Shown: positions 37,707 to 46,414 of the stretch, in pieces | Numbering within the stretch: the first letter of the stretch is position 1 | How the letters are laid out: each line of letters starts with the position of its first letter | Source of the DNA: Simplicispira suum | Lineage (GTDB): Bacteria; Pseudomonadota; Gammaproteobacteria; Burkholderiales; Burkholderiaceae_C | Length of the DNA: 64,000 bases | Direction: 5' to 3' | Assembly (NCBI RefSeq): GCF_003008595.1 | Contig: NZ_CP027670.1 | Location: 62,001 to 126,000, forward strand | The notes under the pieces: generated by a model | Seen by the model: the letters and a program-made list of their open reading frames with translations, nothing else | Told to the model about the DNA's origin: nothing | Databases searched by the model: none | Translations under genes and position numbers: made by a program

Positions 37707-37901
37707 CTACGGCTGGAGGCTGACGCGCTGGGAAATGATTGCGCGTACGCTGGCGAGCTCCCGTGCGCTCTCCTCATCGGCTGCGGAGATCAACACAAAG
37801 TCGTCGCTCATCCACGAATACGGCGCACCGTCTCCGACAGCCTGCAGCGTGCCGTCTGGCCACACTCGGTAAAAGTCGTACTCGCTGCCAGAGTTGGCCA
37901 A
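37707..37901 (-). CDS. Short protein of unknown function
   Basis: 64 residues, begun at TTG 37901 behind GAGG, ten bases after the stop of the DsbG-like gene. The composition (YDFYRVWPDGTLQAVGDGAPYSWMSDDFVLISAADEESA) is that of a real acidic protein, not a shadow frame. No family is recognised. It may be translated with the genes upstream. Confidence 0.45.
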   Translation of the reverse strand: MANSGSEYDFYRVWPDGTLQAVGDGAPYSWMSDDFVLISAADEESARELASVRAIISQRVSLQP

Positions 37902-37910
37902 AACAGAGCC

Positions 37911-38909
37911 TCACCGGGTCAGTAGCGTTTCCCAGTCCTGCCGGGACTGGGGCAGCATCACGTACTTGACCGATTCGCCCTTGGTGTCGTACACGAGCGG
38001 CAGGGTATCCAGGCGTGCCAGCATGGCTTGGTTGGAGTTGTCTTCGAGCTGGAAGATGCCAAGCCCCATGGCTTGTTTGAGCTTGGCTTCCTTGCGCAGG
38101 CGAGAGGGTTCCATCCAGGGGGTGTCCTTACCCTTCTCGGCAAACTCCATGAGTCGCTGGATACCGTCGCCCGAGACCTTCTGGTACCCCATCGCCATGG
38201 CCATGGCGCCGGTGGCTTTTTCGTCCTTCCCAGCGGACACAAGCACGATGCGCAGGCCGCGGGTCTTTTTGCCGCTCTTCACGAGCGATTGCTGCAGGCG
38301 CACGACATTCAGCAAAGAGGATCGGCCAGACTCATGCCCGAGGTCCACCACGAACTGCACAGGGGCGGCCTTGCTGTCTTTGCTCCCATCCACTACCAGA
38401 CCGTGCATGCCTTGAGGCCGCAGTGCATTGGCCGGGTTGTCGGCCAGCGTGCCGCGGACATAGCGCTCAGTCATCAGGTTCAGGTCACGCTCCTTCTCCA
38501 TGTCGATCAGCATGCCGACGAACAGGTAGCGGCTGGATTTGTCCGTATAGAACACGAACAGCTCCTGCTTACCCTCAGGGTGCTGGTCGTTCATGATGTC
38601 GGCCTGCACCACGAAGCCATTCAGGCCTTGCACAGGTGTTTCCACCTTGCTCACCACCTTCGGGTTTTTGACTTCGCCTCGATCGCCGCTGCTCAGCATG
38701 GCTTCGAGTTTTTCGCTCTTCTTGAGCCAGTCCGGAATGCTGGGGTCGTCTTGCGAAATCGCAGAGGCCTTTACGCTCGCTTCCGCATTGAGGGGAGACT
38801 GCTTTGCGAAATACCCGGAAATTCCGTCAGCGGCCTGTGCGACGGGCATGGCCAGAATGCAGGCAAAACACCCAATGGAGAATACGAGCCGGGTCAGCTT
38901 AAAGCGCAT
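37911..38909 (-). CDS. DsbG/DsbC-like periplasmic protein without active-site cysteines
   Basis: 332 residues with a signal peptide ending AQA. The N-terminal region (GLNGFVVQADIMNDQHPEGKQELFVFYTDKSSRYLFVGMLID) resembles the DsbC/DsbG dimerisation domain and the rest a thioredoxin-like fold. At the position of F-x-D-P-x-C-x-x-C it reads VVDLGHESGRS, so the redox cysteines are absent; the only cysteines are in the signal peptide. It probably works as a chaperone or partner. The start overlaps the end of the DsbA-like gene. Confidence 0.65.
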   Translation of the reverse strand: MRFKLTRLVFSIGCFACILAMPVAQAADGISGYFAKQSPLNAEASVKASAISQDDPSIPDWLKKSEKLEAMLSSGDRGEVKNPKVVSKVETPVQGLNGFVVQADIMNDQHPEGKQELFVFYTDKSSRYLFVGMLIDMEKERDLNLMTERYVRGTLADNPANALRPQGMHGLVVDGSKDSKAAPVQFVVDLGHESGRSSLLNVVRLQQSLVKSGKKTRGLRIVLVSAGKDEKATGAMAMAMGYQKVSGDGIQRLMEFAEKGKDTPWMEPSRLRKEAKLKQAMGLGIFQLEDNSNQAMLARLDTLPLVYDTKGESVKYVMLPQSRQDWETLLTR

Positions 38910-39615
38910 TGAGCCCCCCTTGAATAAGACGGCTGGTCAGGGCATTGAGCAGCAACAGAAACTGCTGGGGATCGCCGCCAGCGTGGTCCGGGGTCACAAC
39001 GACCTGGCCGCCGATCGCAACTGAAGGGGTCGCCTTCAGACCGTACGTCGAAATCATCATGGCGTGGTTCGGGATCTGCTTTTCGATTGCTGCTCCGTGC
39101 TGCTTGATGAACGCGCGCAGATTTACCAACGGCACTTCCGCTTGCTGGCCAATGAGCCGGATCACTTCATCGGCAGTGATGATTTGCTTGGGGGCAACGC
39201 CAGCATCCTTGTCACCCTGCACGTAGGTGTACATGGCGTAGTCGTAGAGCTTGAGCTTGGACGGTGCCAAGCCTTGCATGAGCAGACGACCATAGATGGC
39301 CAGGACCAGGTTGTCGGAGTCCGATGTGAGGACAGGAGTGGCCTCAAAGCGCAGAGGCGAGGGGAGGGTGTTGCCCCATTGAACGATGCCGTTGTGATAG
39401 CTGCGACAAAACTGGCAGTCATAGGTAAAGAGCAGGCGAACGCGGTCTTTGTCCGCCTTGACGACTGAGGGCACTTTGTCGTAGGGCTTGCCGACCGGGC
39501 TCTCAGGAGCCGTATCCTGCAGGCTTGTGGTTCGCCTTTTCTCCAGCCCGTAGGAGGGAAGGGTGGCCAAGGCAATGGCGCCGAGAAGCGCTCGGCGAGC
39601 TACAGAGAAGGACAT
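38899..39615 (-). CDS. DsbA-like thiol:disulfide protein
   Basis: 238 residues with an ARRALLGAIALATLPSYG signal. The active site is C67-Q-F-C70 in LLFTYDCQFCRSYH, followed by an inserted helical domain and the cis-Pro segment GLKATPSVAIGG. This is the DsbA layout. It lies between the GspE-type ATPase gene (5 bases away) and the Cys-less DsbG-like gene, so the three form one operon. Confidence 0.83.
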   Translation of the reverse strand: MSFSVARRALLGAIALATLPSYGLEKRRTTSLQDTAPESPVGKPYDKVPSVVKADKDRVRLLFTYDCQFCRSYHNGIVQWGNTLPSPLRFEATPVLTSDSDNLVLAIYGRLLMQGLAPSKLKLYDYAMYTYVQGDKDAGVAPKQIITADEVIRLIGQQAEVPLVNLRAFIKQHGAAIEKQIPNHAMMISTYGLKATPSVAIGGQVVVTPDHAGGDPQQFLLLLNALTSRLIQGGLNAL

Positions 39616-39620
39616 TTCAA

Positions 39621-40895
39621 CTACTCGACAATGAAACTGGAGCCAGCCACCGACATGGATTCGTGCAATGAAGTGACGCCCGAGAGCACCATGCGCATTG
39701 CATGCTGCGAGAGCGTCTGGTACTGGTCCTGGGCACGAGCTGCGCGCTCAAGGCCCTTGAGGTCGCCTTCCTCCACCGCTTGACGAACCTCCTGTGTGGG
39801 GAGGATCAATTCGAATACCGGCGTGCGGCCAACCCAGCCGCGCGAGCAGTGTTCGCAGCCATCCCGGTTGGCGGCGTAAACCACGTCAGTGCAATTCACT
39901 TCGGATTCGGGCACGCCCTGAGCCAGCATTTGCGCGCGGGCATACGAATCGATGGGCTTGGCCACGCGGCAGTGCGGGCACAAGCAGCGCACCAGGCGTT
40001 GCGCCATGAACCCACCAATGGACGCAGCCAGCGCGTTGGCGTCCACGCCCAGATCCAACATGCGGGTAAGAGAGATCGCGGCGCTGTTGGTGTGCAGTGT
40101 CGAAAGAACGATATGCCCAGTCAGGGAAGCCTGCGTTGCGATGCGCGCGGTGTCGCTGTCACGAATTTCGCCGACCAGGATCACATCCGGGTCTTGGCGC
40201 AGCATCGATTTGAGCGCCGAGGCGAACGTGAGGTGCTCATTTGTCTGGGATTGGACGATTCCAGAGATTCGGTATTCGATCGGGTCCTCGGCGGTAATGA
40301 TTTTTACCTTCGGGGTGTTCAGGTGTTGCAAGATGCCATAAAGGGTGGTGGTTTTGCCCGATCCCGTGGGGCCCGTCACCAGCAGCAGCCCCTGGGGTTG
40401 CGCCACGATCATTTTGATCGCATCACGAACGGCACTTGGCATTTGCAGCTCATCGAGCCGCATCAAGGTCGAGGCCTGGTCCAACAGGCGACACACGATG
40501 GACTGCCCGACGCCGGTGGGCAGGATGCTCACCCGAACGTCCACCATGCGCCCATCCACCGAAAAGCGGAACTTCCCGTCTTGGGGGGTCAGCCGCTCCA
40601 TGAGCGACTTCTTGCACTTGACCCGAAATTGCTTATCGAACTCCCGAGATGCCTGTAGCGGCTTGCGCGCAACTTCGTACAGCTCGCCATTTCTGCGGAA
40701 GCGCACGATGCACTCGCTTTCCGTGTCCTCGAAATGCACATCGCTGACCGCCTCTCGGGCCGCAGTGCAAAACACTTCATTGAGAAAAGCGACCGAGCTC
40801 GCGTCGGTCGCTCCCGTCGAGATGAACTCGGCGGGTTCTTTCGCAATTTCGTGGTGCACCCTGGTGTTGGCGCGGGTCTGCACTTCCATGTACAT
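39621..40895 (-). CDS. GspE/PilB-family secretion ATPase
   Basis: 424 residues from ATG 40895, chosen for its GAGG ribosome site 8 bases upstream; the open frame extends 42 codons further. Walker A is GPTGSGKTTTLYGIL, the Asp box follows as TAEDPIEYRISGIVQSQTN, Walker B is DPDVILVGEIRD, and the His box is TLHTNSA. A tetracysteine site (CPHC ... CEHC) is typical of GspE/PilB. The N-terminal domain of full-length PilB (about 560 residues) is largely missing. F-type systems normally have no VirB11-like ATPase. Confidence 0.9.
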   Translation of the reverse strand: MYMEVQTRANTRVHHEIAKEPAEFISTGATDASSVAFLNEVFCTAAREAVSDVHFEDTESECIVRFRRNGELYEVARKPLQASREFDKQFRVKCKKSLMERLTPQDGKFRFSVDGRMVDVRVSILPTGVGQSIVCRLLDQASTLMRLDELQMPSAVRDAIKMIVAQPQGLLLVTGPTGSGKTTTLYGILQHLNTPKVKIITAEDPIEYRISGIVQSQTNEHLTFASALKSMLRQDPDVILVGEIRDSDTARIATQASLTGHIVLSTLHTNSAAISLTRMLDLGVDANALAASIGGFMAQRLVRCLCPHCRVAKPIDSYARAQMLAQGVPESEVNCTDVVYAANRDGCEHCSRGWVGRTPVFELILPTQEVRQAVEEGDLKGLERAARAQDQYQTLSQHAMRMVLSGVTSLHESMSVAGSSFIVE

Positions 40896-41015
40896 AGGAG
40901 ATCCTCTGTATCCACTCGATAGAGAGCCATCATAGGAAACGAGGTGCGGCAAATGATGCTGAAATACGACAAAAACGGGCCTGTTTGCGCTCTGGAATAG
41001 CTTTCTCAATAAGCG

Positions 41016-41043
41016 TTGCAATTCAAATCAAAACAGATACAAT
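41016..41043 (+). promoter_or_regulatory. Sigma-70-like promoter for the large helicase gene
   Basis: TTGCAA and TACAAT with a 16-base spacer lie 32 bases before the helicase ATG in a notably AT-rich divergent region. Confidence 0.55.
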
Positions 41044-41074
41044 TGGAATCAGAGATAAGGCATTAATTAAAATC

Positions 41075-44000
41075 ATGGATACTTTAGCGGTCCGCGCTTC
41101 GTCCCTTACCGACTGTCGTTTCGAAGTGCGGTGGCGATGGCACAAGAACAACACCCCTCAGCCCATTGGCGGGGTCATCAACGTCGAAGTCCCTGTGAGC
41201 CATCTGGGGGACGCTGCGGCATTGGCGGAGCTGCGGGCACTTTTCTACTTGCTCGAAGAGCGAAAGGTGCATGGGAACGGGGCCAATCGTCTCGGCTCCG
41301 GCATAACAATCGAGCAGTCTTTTGGGGCCGTAAAGAAGGCGCTCGCAAAAAAGGCCCTGAAGACCTCGGGCGTTGGCAATACCGAAAAGCGTCACATCGC
41401 GGCAGCAACGGAATTCCTGGCCACCAAATTCTTTGGCGCAAAGATTGTGGTTGAGCCACGAGACAAACAATTTCAATTCAAGCAATTCGAATCAATTCCG
41501 GTTGAATTGATGCAGACATTCCCACGCGTAAGGCTGCATCACGACGGATTCGATGGTGGGATAGCGGTTTCCCGGCACGCACTGCACAGACAAGTGGGCC
41601 GGGTGGACCAGGGCCGCATTCCAAGCCTTGAAAACGATTTGAGCGATGTGCCGGATGCGCGGTTTGAAGCGGCCTGGGGTTGGTTCGCCAAGATTCTTTC
41701 GGGGGACAAGCTGGAAGAGATGTTTGCCAGGCCCGATGCAAAAGCACGCCGCGAGCGTTACACGGGATCGCGGTATTTGCACTTCCCGAGCTCCACGGTT
41801 CCTGCGGTCCTGGTCATTACCCCCGAGGCACAGGGATGGGCACTTGCGACGGTGCTTCGCAGGGAGCAAACCGGATTTCTAAATTGGCCCCGATTGCAGC
41901 CGGAGCGCAGCTCCGCCGCGATCGATTTCGTTAGGAGACAGATCATGCAGAAGACATTTCGGTTTTGGCGCGTTCTGGAGGCGCTTACGCCCAACGAGGC
42001 CGCCCGAGTTGACCGTTCCGGCACCCTGCCTGTGTATGGCGTGGATGTGTCTGCCGCAGGGGCAGCGCTGCCCTGGAATGACCCGGAGCACCTTGCCCGC
42101 CACGTTGATGCAGGCACGGTTTGGAGCTACAACATGCAAGGGGGTGTGCATGATGCTGCCTCGGTCTTTGCCTTGGCGGTGAGGAACCTTCAGCAAGCGG
42201 GCCACTACGCTGCCGACCAGCGCTCGCGCAAAGCGCGTCTGTTCGATCTCGATTTCGATGCGCAGGGCTATCCCGTGGCCACCTCATTTCGCCTTTCTCT
42301 GGCAGCCTGGGCCGCAGGCTACTTGGCACAGCCAGGTAATTCGGTGCAGAGCCTCATTGCAGTAGGGGCTAGCCGCCAGCAAGCACCTGCTGACGAAACG
42401 GGTCGCCCAACCACCGGATTCAGCGAGTTCGATGCCGCGGAAGCCTCGCTCTTGGCCTGGGTGCGCGACGAGGCTCGGGCGCTACGTGCGCAAAGTACCC
42501 CCGCAAAACCTGCGTGGGTGCGATCAGTTGTTCAGCGCGTGCTTGACGCAACAGGACTTCCCAATTCGATTTTTGATGGGGCCCTCCCATGCCACATCAA
42601 GGCCGCCCAGGTGCGCGAAACTGCAGACAAGGACACCTCAGAATCGAGTGCCTTGCTCGGCAGTTTTTTTGTCGAAGACCTCGCTAAGCTTGAGCATTCG
42701 GTAGAGCAGCGTCGAATTGGGCAAGCGCTTGCGACGTTTTTGCGTGGCTCACACGGCATCAAAAGACTCGATGTCCGATCGCCAGATGCAGAGAGCGTTT
42801 TGCTGGAACGGCTGCACCCTCGGAACATGCCCCAAGGCCGTTGGCCCTCTGATCATGCGCTGGTGTTCAGCCAGCAACTGGCCGTCAACAGTGCCTGGCA
42901 AGAGCTTCGGGATGGGGCTGGCCTGTTTGCTGTAAATGGGCCACCCGGAACGGGCAAAACCACCATGCTGAGGGATGTCGTCGCTGCCGTTGTTACCGAG
43001 CGCGCGGCCGTATTGGCGCGTCTCGGCGCGAGTGTGTTTTCCGCAAAGCGGGCCTGCCGCGTTGGGGACACATGGGTGCCTTACTACGAGTTAGGGCCGG
43101 AGCTCTCGGGCTACTCGATCGTGGTGGCGTCGTCGAATAACGGCGCGGTGGAAAACGTTACGCGCGAATTGCCTGGGATTGAATCGGTGCCGACTAGGGT
43201 GGGGACGCGCGGGGAGGGATATTTCCGCGAGATCGCTTCTCAAGTGGCCATGAAAGATGCCTGGGGATTGTTGGCCGCGCCGCTGGGCAAAAGCGGCAAT
43301 CGCAATGCGTTTCTCCGCGCGTTTTGGTGGGGCGGCGGGCCGTCCTCTGAAATCGCCCCGAGTGTCGAGCCGAGGGGCATGCGGGCGCACCTCAAGAATT
43401 TGCAGAGCATCCCTCAGTTGGCGGATCTACGCTGGGAGAATGCGCGCATTCAGTTCGCTGCGGCACAACAGCGCGAGCGTGAAGCACGCTTGGCCATGGA
43501 AGCGGTAGCGGGCCGAGCAGATGTTCTCGCCAAACTCGTTACCGATCACGCAAGCGCCAAGAGCCGAATACTGACCTTGATCGAGGCTGCGGTTCAGCAG
43601 CGTGCCGACGCTCAAGCAGCCGGGGACGTATTGCGCGACCACACGGAACAGCTCGCCTCTCTGGTCAAGTCTTTGAGCGATCTTGCGCAAGCCAAACTGG
43701 CCACCCTCAGACAAAAACCGGGGGCCGTCAACTGGGTCCTGACTTTGGGTGGGGCGCATCGCCAATGGCGCAAGCGGTACGGGCAACAGTTGTCCCAGTA
43801 CGAGGCGATGCGTACCCAAGCGCAGCTTGGCAAAGAGCGCCTGGAGGCGGCCGAGGCCGAAGCGATCGCCCTGACGGACACGTACATAGCCACCGTGCAT
43901 GCGGCGAAGCAACTGCGCAAACAGCTCACCAGGATCTCCAAGAACATCGAGAACGAAGAAAGGCAGATGCACGCTGACCAACAGGCATTGGGAAGTGCCT

Positions 44001-45142
44001 GGCCCCGTACGGATGTGCTGGGCACTGAACGCGAGACAGGGAAGCCTTGGGCCTCGGCGCAATGGCTGCAGGCTCGGCAAGATGTGTTTCTGTCCGCGCT
44101 GGATTTGCACCGCGCGTTCATCGAGAAGAACGCAACACAGATCGTTGCAAACATCGGCTTGGCGAGCGACTGGCTCAACGGCAAGAGAATGCCTACCGAG
44201 CTGGCCCAACTGGCGCTCGATTCCTTGTGCCTGGTCGTGCCTGTGATCTCAACGACTTTCGCGTCCATGTCTCGCATGGGCAGGGATCTTGGCCCTGAGA
44301 GCATTGGCTGGCTGTTGATTGATGAAGCAGGGCAAGCCTTGCCACAACATGCAGCGGGGAGCCTTTGGCGCGCCCGCAGGGCGATTGTCGTAGGAGACCC
44401 TTTGCAGCTCGAACCGGTGCAGGCGCTCCCGGCCTCGGTCGAAAGTGCGGTGGCGGCGGCCTGTGGTGCCCCCGTGCGCCTTTGGCCAAGTGTGGGCTCT
44501 GTCCAAGGGCTTGCGGATCAAGCGTCCCAAATCGGGACCATGGTTGGGGAAGACTCAAGTGGCGCTGTCTGGGTCGGATGCCCGCTGCGGCTGCATTGCC
44601 GCTGCGATGAGCCCATGTTCTCCATCAGCAACGAAGTCGCCTATGACGGTCAGATGGTGCTCGGAAAGCGCGCCCAGACATCAACCCTGCCCCCCAGTGC
44701 CTGGCTGCATGTCAGTTCTCGTGCTGCAGACGGACACTGGGTCGAAGACGAAGGCGAATCGTTGCAGGATCTCTTGGAAGTTCTTCGGGGCGCCCATGGA
44801 GTTGATCCACAACAAATCGCGCTCATCTCGCCGTTTAGAGAGGTGGCCAGACAACTGCGCGCCATAGGCCGTCGCCACGGCATAGAACCCGGCAAGATGG
44901 GAACAGTGCATACCGCACAGGGCAAGGAAGCCGAAGTTGTTGTTCTCGTTCTCGGGGGCGACCCGCAGGCGCCTGGGGCAAAGGCCTGGGCAGCATCGAA
45001 GCCGAATCTGGTCAATGTGGCGGTGTCCCGCGCCCGCCAGCGGCTCTACGTTGTAGGGGACCGAAAGGCCTGGAAAGGCCACCGCTACTTCGAAGTGCTG
45101 GCCAAGCACCTGCCGGTGAAATCCAAGAGCGAGAAGCTCTAA
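41075..45142 (+). CDS. Large UPF1/DNA2-like superfamily 1 helicase
   Basis: 1355 residues from ATG 41075. Motif I is GPPGTGKTT with K628; motif II is WLLIDEAGQALPQ; the motif III region is IVVGDPLQLEPVQ; and motifs V-VI are GTVHTAQGKEAEVVVLVLGG and VNVAVSRARQRLYVVGD. Between motifs I and II lies a coiled-coil insert of about 250 residues rich in Glu, Arg and Ala. The 600-residue N-terminal part is of unknown type. Related AAA_11/AAA_12 helicases occur in several phage-defence loci, but there is no partner nuclease visible here. Confidence 0.85.
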   Translation: MDTLAVRASSLTDCRFEVRWRWHKNNTPQPIGGVINVEVPVSHLGDAAALAELRALFYLLEERKVHGNGANRLGSGITIEQSFGAVKKALAKKALKTSGVGNTEKRHIAAATEFLATKFFGAKIVVEPRDKQFQFKQFESIPVELMQTFPRVRLHHDGFDGGIAVSRHALHRQVGRVDQGRIPSLENDLSDVPDARFEAAWGWFAKILSGDKLEEMFARPDAKARRERYTGSRYLHFPSSTVPAVLVITPEAQGWALATVLRREQTGFLNWPRLQPERSSAAIDFVRRQIMQKTFRFWRVLEALTPNEAARVDRSGTLPVYGVDVSAAGAALPWNDPEHLARHVDAGTVWSYNMQGGVHDAASVFALAVRNLQQAGHYAADQRSRKARLFDLDFDAQGYPVATSFRLSLAAWAAGYLAQPGNSVQSLIAVGASRQQAPADETGRPTTGFSEFDAAEASLLAWVRDEARALRAQSTPAKPAWVRSVVQRVLDATGLPNSIFDGALPCHIKAAQVRETADKDTSESSALLGSFFVEDLAKLEHSVEQRRIGQALATFLRGSHGIKRLDVRSPDAESVLLERLHPRNMPQGRWPSDHALVFSQQLAVNSAWQELRDGAGLFAVNGPPGTGKTTMLRDVVAAVVTERAAVLARLGASVFSAKRACRVGDTWVPYYELGPELSGYSIVVASSNNGAVENVTRELPGIESVPTRVGTRGEGYFREIASQVAMKDAWGLLAAPLGKSGNRNAFLRAFWWGGGPSSEIAPSVEPRGMRAHLKNLQSIPQLADLRWENARIQFAAAQQREREARLAMEAVAGRADVLAKLVTDHASAKSRILTLIEAAVQQRADAQAAGDVLRDHTEQLASLVKSLSDLAQAKLATLRQKPGAVNWVLTLGGAHRQWRKRYGQQLSQYEAMRTQAQLGKERLEAAEAEAIALTDTYIATVHAAKQLRKQLTRISKNIENEERQMHADQQALGSAWPRTDVLGTERETGKPWASAQWLQARQDVFLSALDLHRAFIEKNATQIVANIGLASDWLNGKRMPTELAQLALDSLCLVVPVISTTFASMSRMGRDLGPESIGWLLIDEAGQALPQHAAGSLWRARRAIVVGDPLQLEPVQALPASVESAVAAACGAPVRLWPSVGSVQGLADQASQIGTMVGEDSSGAVWVGCPLRLHCRCDEPMFSISNEVAYDGQMVLGKRAQTSTLPPSAWLHVSSRAADGHWVEDEGESLQDLLEVLRGAHGVDPQQIALISPFREVARQLRAIGRRHGIEPGKMGTVHTAQGKEAEVVVLVLGGDPQAPGAKAWAASKPNLVNVAVSRARQRLYVVGDRKAWKGHRYFEVLAKHLPVKSKSEKL

Positions 45143-45596
45143 AGCTTTCCTTTGTCCACGTCTGCTGGACCGATCAAGGGGGTCAGGGGAGCGGGCGAGG
45201 ACATGCCAGTTTCGTAGCGCGCAAGCTTCACTGCTTCTTGGCTTCGTGCCGCAAAACCACGGGTCAACATGGCGAAAGCGGGTGGGTCAAGTGCGGCAAG
45301 CTCTCGAAGGGATTCCTCCAGGAGACGCAAATCTGCCCTCAAGTGCTCGGACAGGGTGTCCTGACGAGCCCTCCTCAGTCTCGCTCCTTCTCCCGTGAGC
45401 AGCCAATTGATATTGAGCCCTGTCCCGCATAACTTTGCGAGGGTTTCGGCGTTGGGGCCGTGCCATCGGTTTCGTATTTCCGTAGCGTGGTCCGATCCAC
45501 ACCAAGGCAATCGGCAAGGCCGGCCTGAGTCAAGCCGCGCGATGTCCGCCACAGGCGAAGACGTTCTCCAATGGATGTTGTTGCTGGCAAAACCAT
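45139..45596 (-). pseudogene. XRE-family repressor with a frameshift (SetR-like position)
   Basis: The ATG at 45596 starts an XRE helix-turn-helix domain (GERLRLWRTSRGLTQAGLADCLGVDRTTLRKYETDGTAP). The expected continuation NAETLAKLCGTGLNINWLLTGEGA and the C-terminal 90 residues are in the next frame. Inserting one C in the coding-strand run GCCCC (about 45453-45456) would join them into one protein of about 152 residues. As sequenced, only the HTH-bearing N-terminal piece (73 residues) is made from this start. It is either a real mutation or a homopolymer sequencing error. The gene diverges from the flhDC-like pair, as setR does near setCD in SXT. Confidence 0.82.
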
Positions 45597-45704
45597 AAAT
45601 GATTTCCGGAAGCAGAGACAACGCCCACGGCGTCCCGAATTTGCTCAATCAAGGTAGTGTCTCACACTGCGGCCGGGCAGAACGGGCATCTTCTTGGGAG
45701 TTGT

Positions 45705-45733
45705 TTGCTTGCGAAATGATGACATATATCATC
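45705..45733 (+). promoter_or_regulatory. Promoter with overlapping palindromic operator, upstream of the flhD-like gene
   Basis: TTGCTT and TATCAT with a 16-base spacer form a promoter. The -10 is covered by the near-perfect 16-base palindrome GATGACATATATCATC (45718-45733). This is the natural operator for the divergent XRE repressor; the assignment is an inference. Confidence 0.5.
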
Positions 45734-45820
45734 GTTATCAATGTTAACTGTAGTGGCAACGCATCATTCTGGAAACCATGTGTTACTCTTCGCGCAACCT
45801 TGTCACAGCCGAGACGCAAC

Positions 45821-46414
45821 ATGAATGACTTTGTTTCCCTTAACCGCGCTTTCTTGATGTTGGCCAGACAGCAAGCGTCCGACCCGGCGGCACCGCTGAC
45901 GACTGGGCTCCCCAAAGAGACCCTGGCAAAGCTCAAGGAAATGTCGATCGGCCAAGTGGAGGATCTGGCCAAGAACCTGCCTGTGAGCGTATTTTCTGTG
46001 CGTCTTTCGCCTAAGCAGATGGACGTTGCGGCAGGCGCCGAACAAGGGGTAGCTTCGAAGTACGTGCTTGCAGCGCTGGCAGAGCGCACCGAATCGAGTG
46101 CCCGCACGGCGACCCCCAATGATCAGTGTCGCCGAGCTGCACGCGTACAACACCGCTACAGCACTGGTGCGGCGCAAGCTAAGGCTGTCGCTTGTTACGT
46201 CGCTTACCGGTGTTTCCCAGAGGACATTGCGTGGAATTTGGCGCGAGATTCACGGCGAGGGTGCGCCCAACGGCAAGCTCCCGGAATTTGCTCAGTCCCT
46301 CATCACCAGCCGACAAATAGCTGCATCGGCAGCAGCTTTTGTCAGCGTGTACCTGCAGCAGTACGGCCCAGTGAAGGGGGCAATCAATGCCGAACACCTG
46401 ATGGGGGCTGTTGA
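45821..46414 (+). CDS. FlhD-like transcriptional activator subunit (SetD/AcaD-like), probably frameshifted at its end
   Basis: From ATG 45821 the first 100 residues (MNDFVSLNRAFLMLARQQAS ... PKETLAKLKEMSIGQVEDLAKNLPVSVFSVRL) resemble FlhD. The frame as written continues 296 bases over the flhC-like gene to 46414 with a shadow-like, Cys/Arg-rich composition. One extra C in the run GACCCCCAATGA (46112-46116) would end the protein at TGA 46120, giving the usual ATGA overlap with the next gene and about 101 residues. SetCD of SXT and AcaCD of IncC are FlhDC homologues that switch on transfer genes; the same role is likely here. Confidence 0.7.
   Translation: MNDFVSLNRAFLMLARQQASDPAAPLTTGLPKETLAKLKEMSIGQVEDLAKNLPVSVFSVRLSPKQMDVAAGAEQGVASKYVLAALAERTESSARTATPNDQCRRAARVQHRYSTGAAQAKAVACYVAYRCFPEDIAWNLARDSRRGCAQRQAPGICSVPHHQPTNSCIGSSFCQRVPAAVRPSEGGNQCRTPDGGC

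Noticed and set aside
5845..43510. GCGGTAGC sequences inside traV, traH, the FN3 gene and the helicase gene as further ops elements
   Set aside because: They encode Ala-Val-Ala-type codons within genes, lack the flanking hairpins, and are expected by chance.
45139..45648. A 169-codon minus-strand frame as the full repressor
   Set aside because: Its N-terminal third is a shadow of the HTH frame; the true protein is split between two frames.
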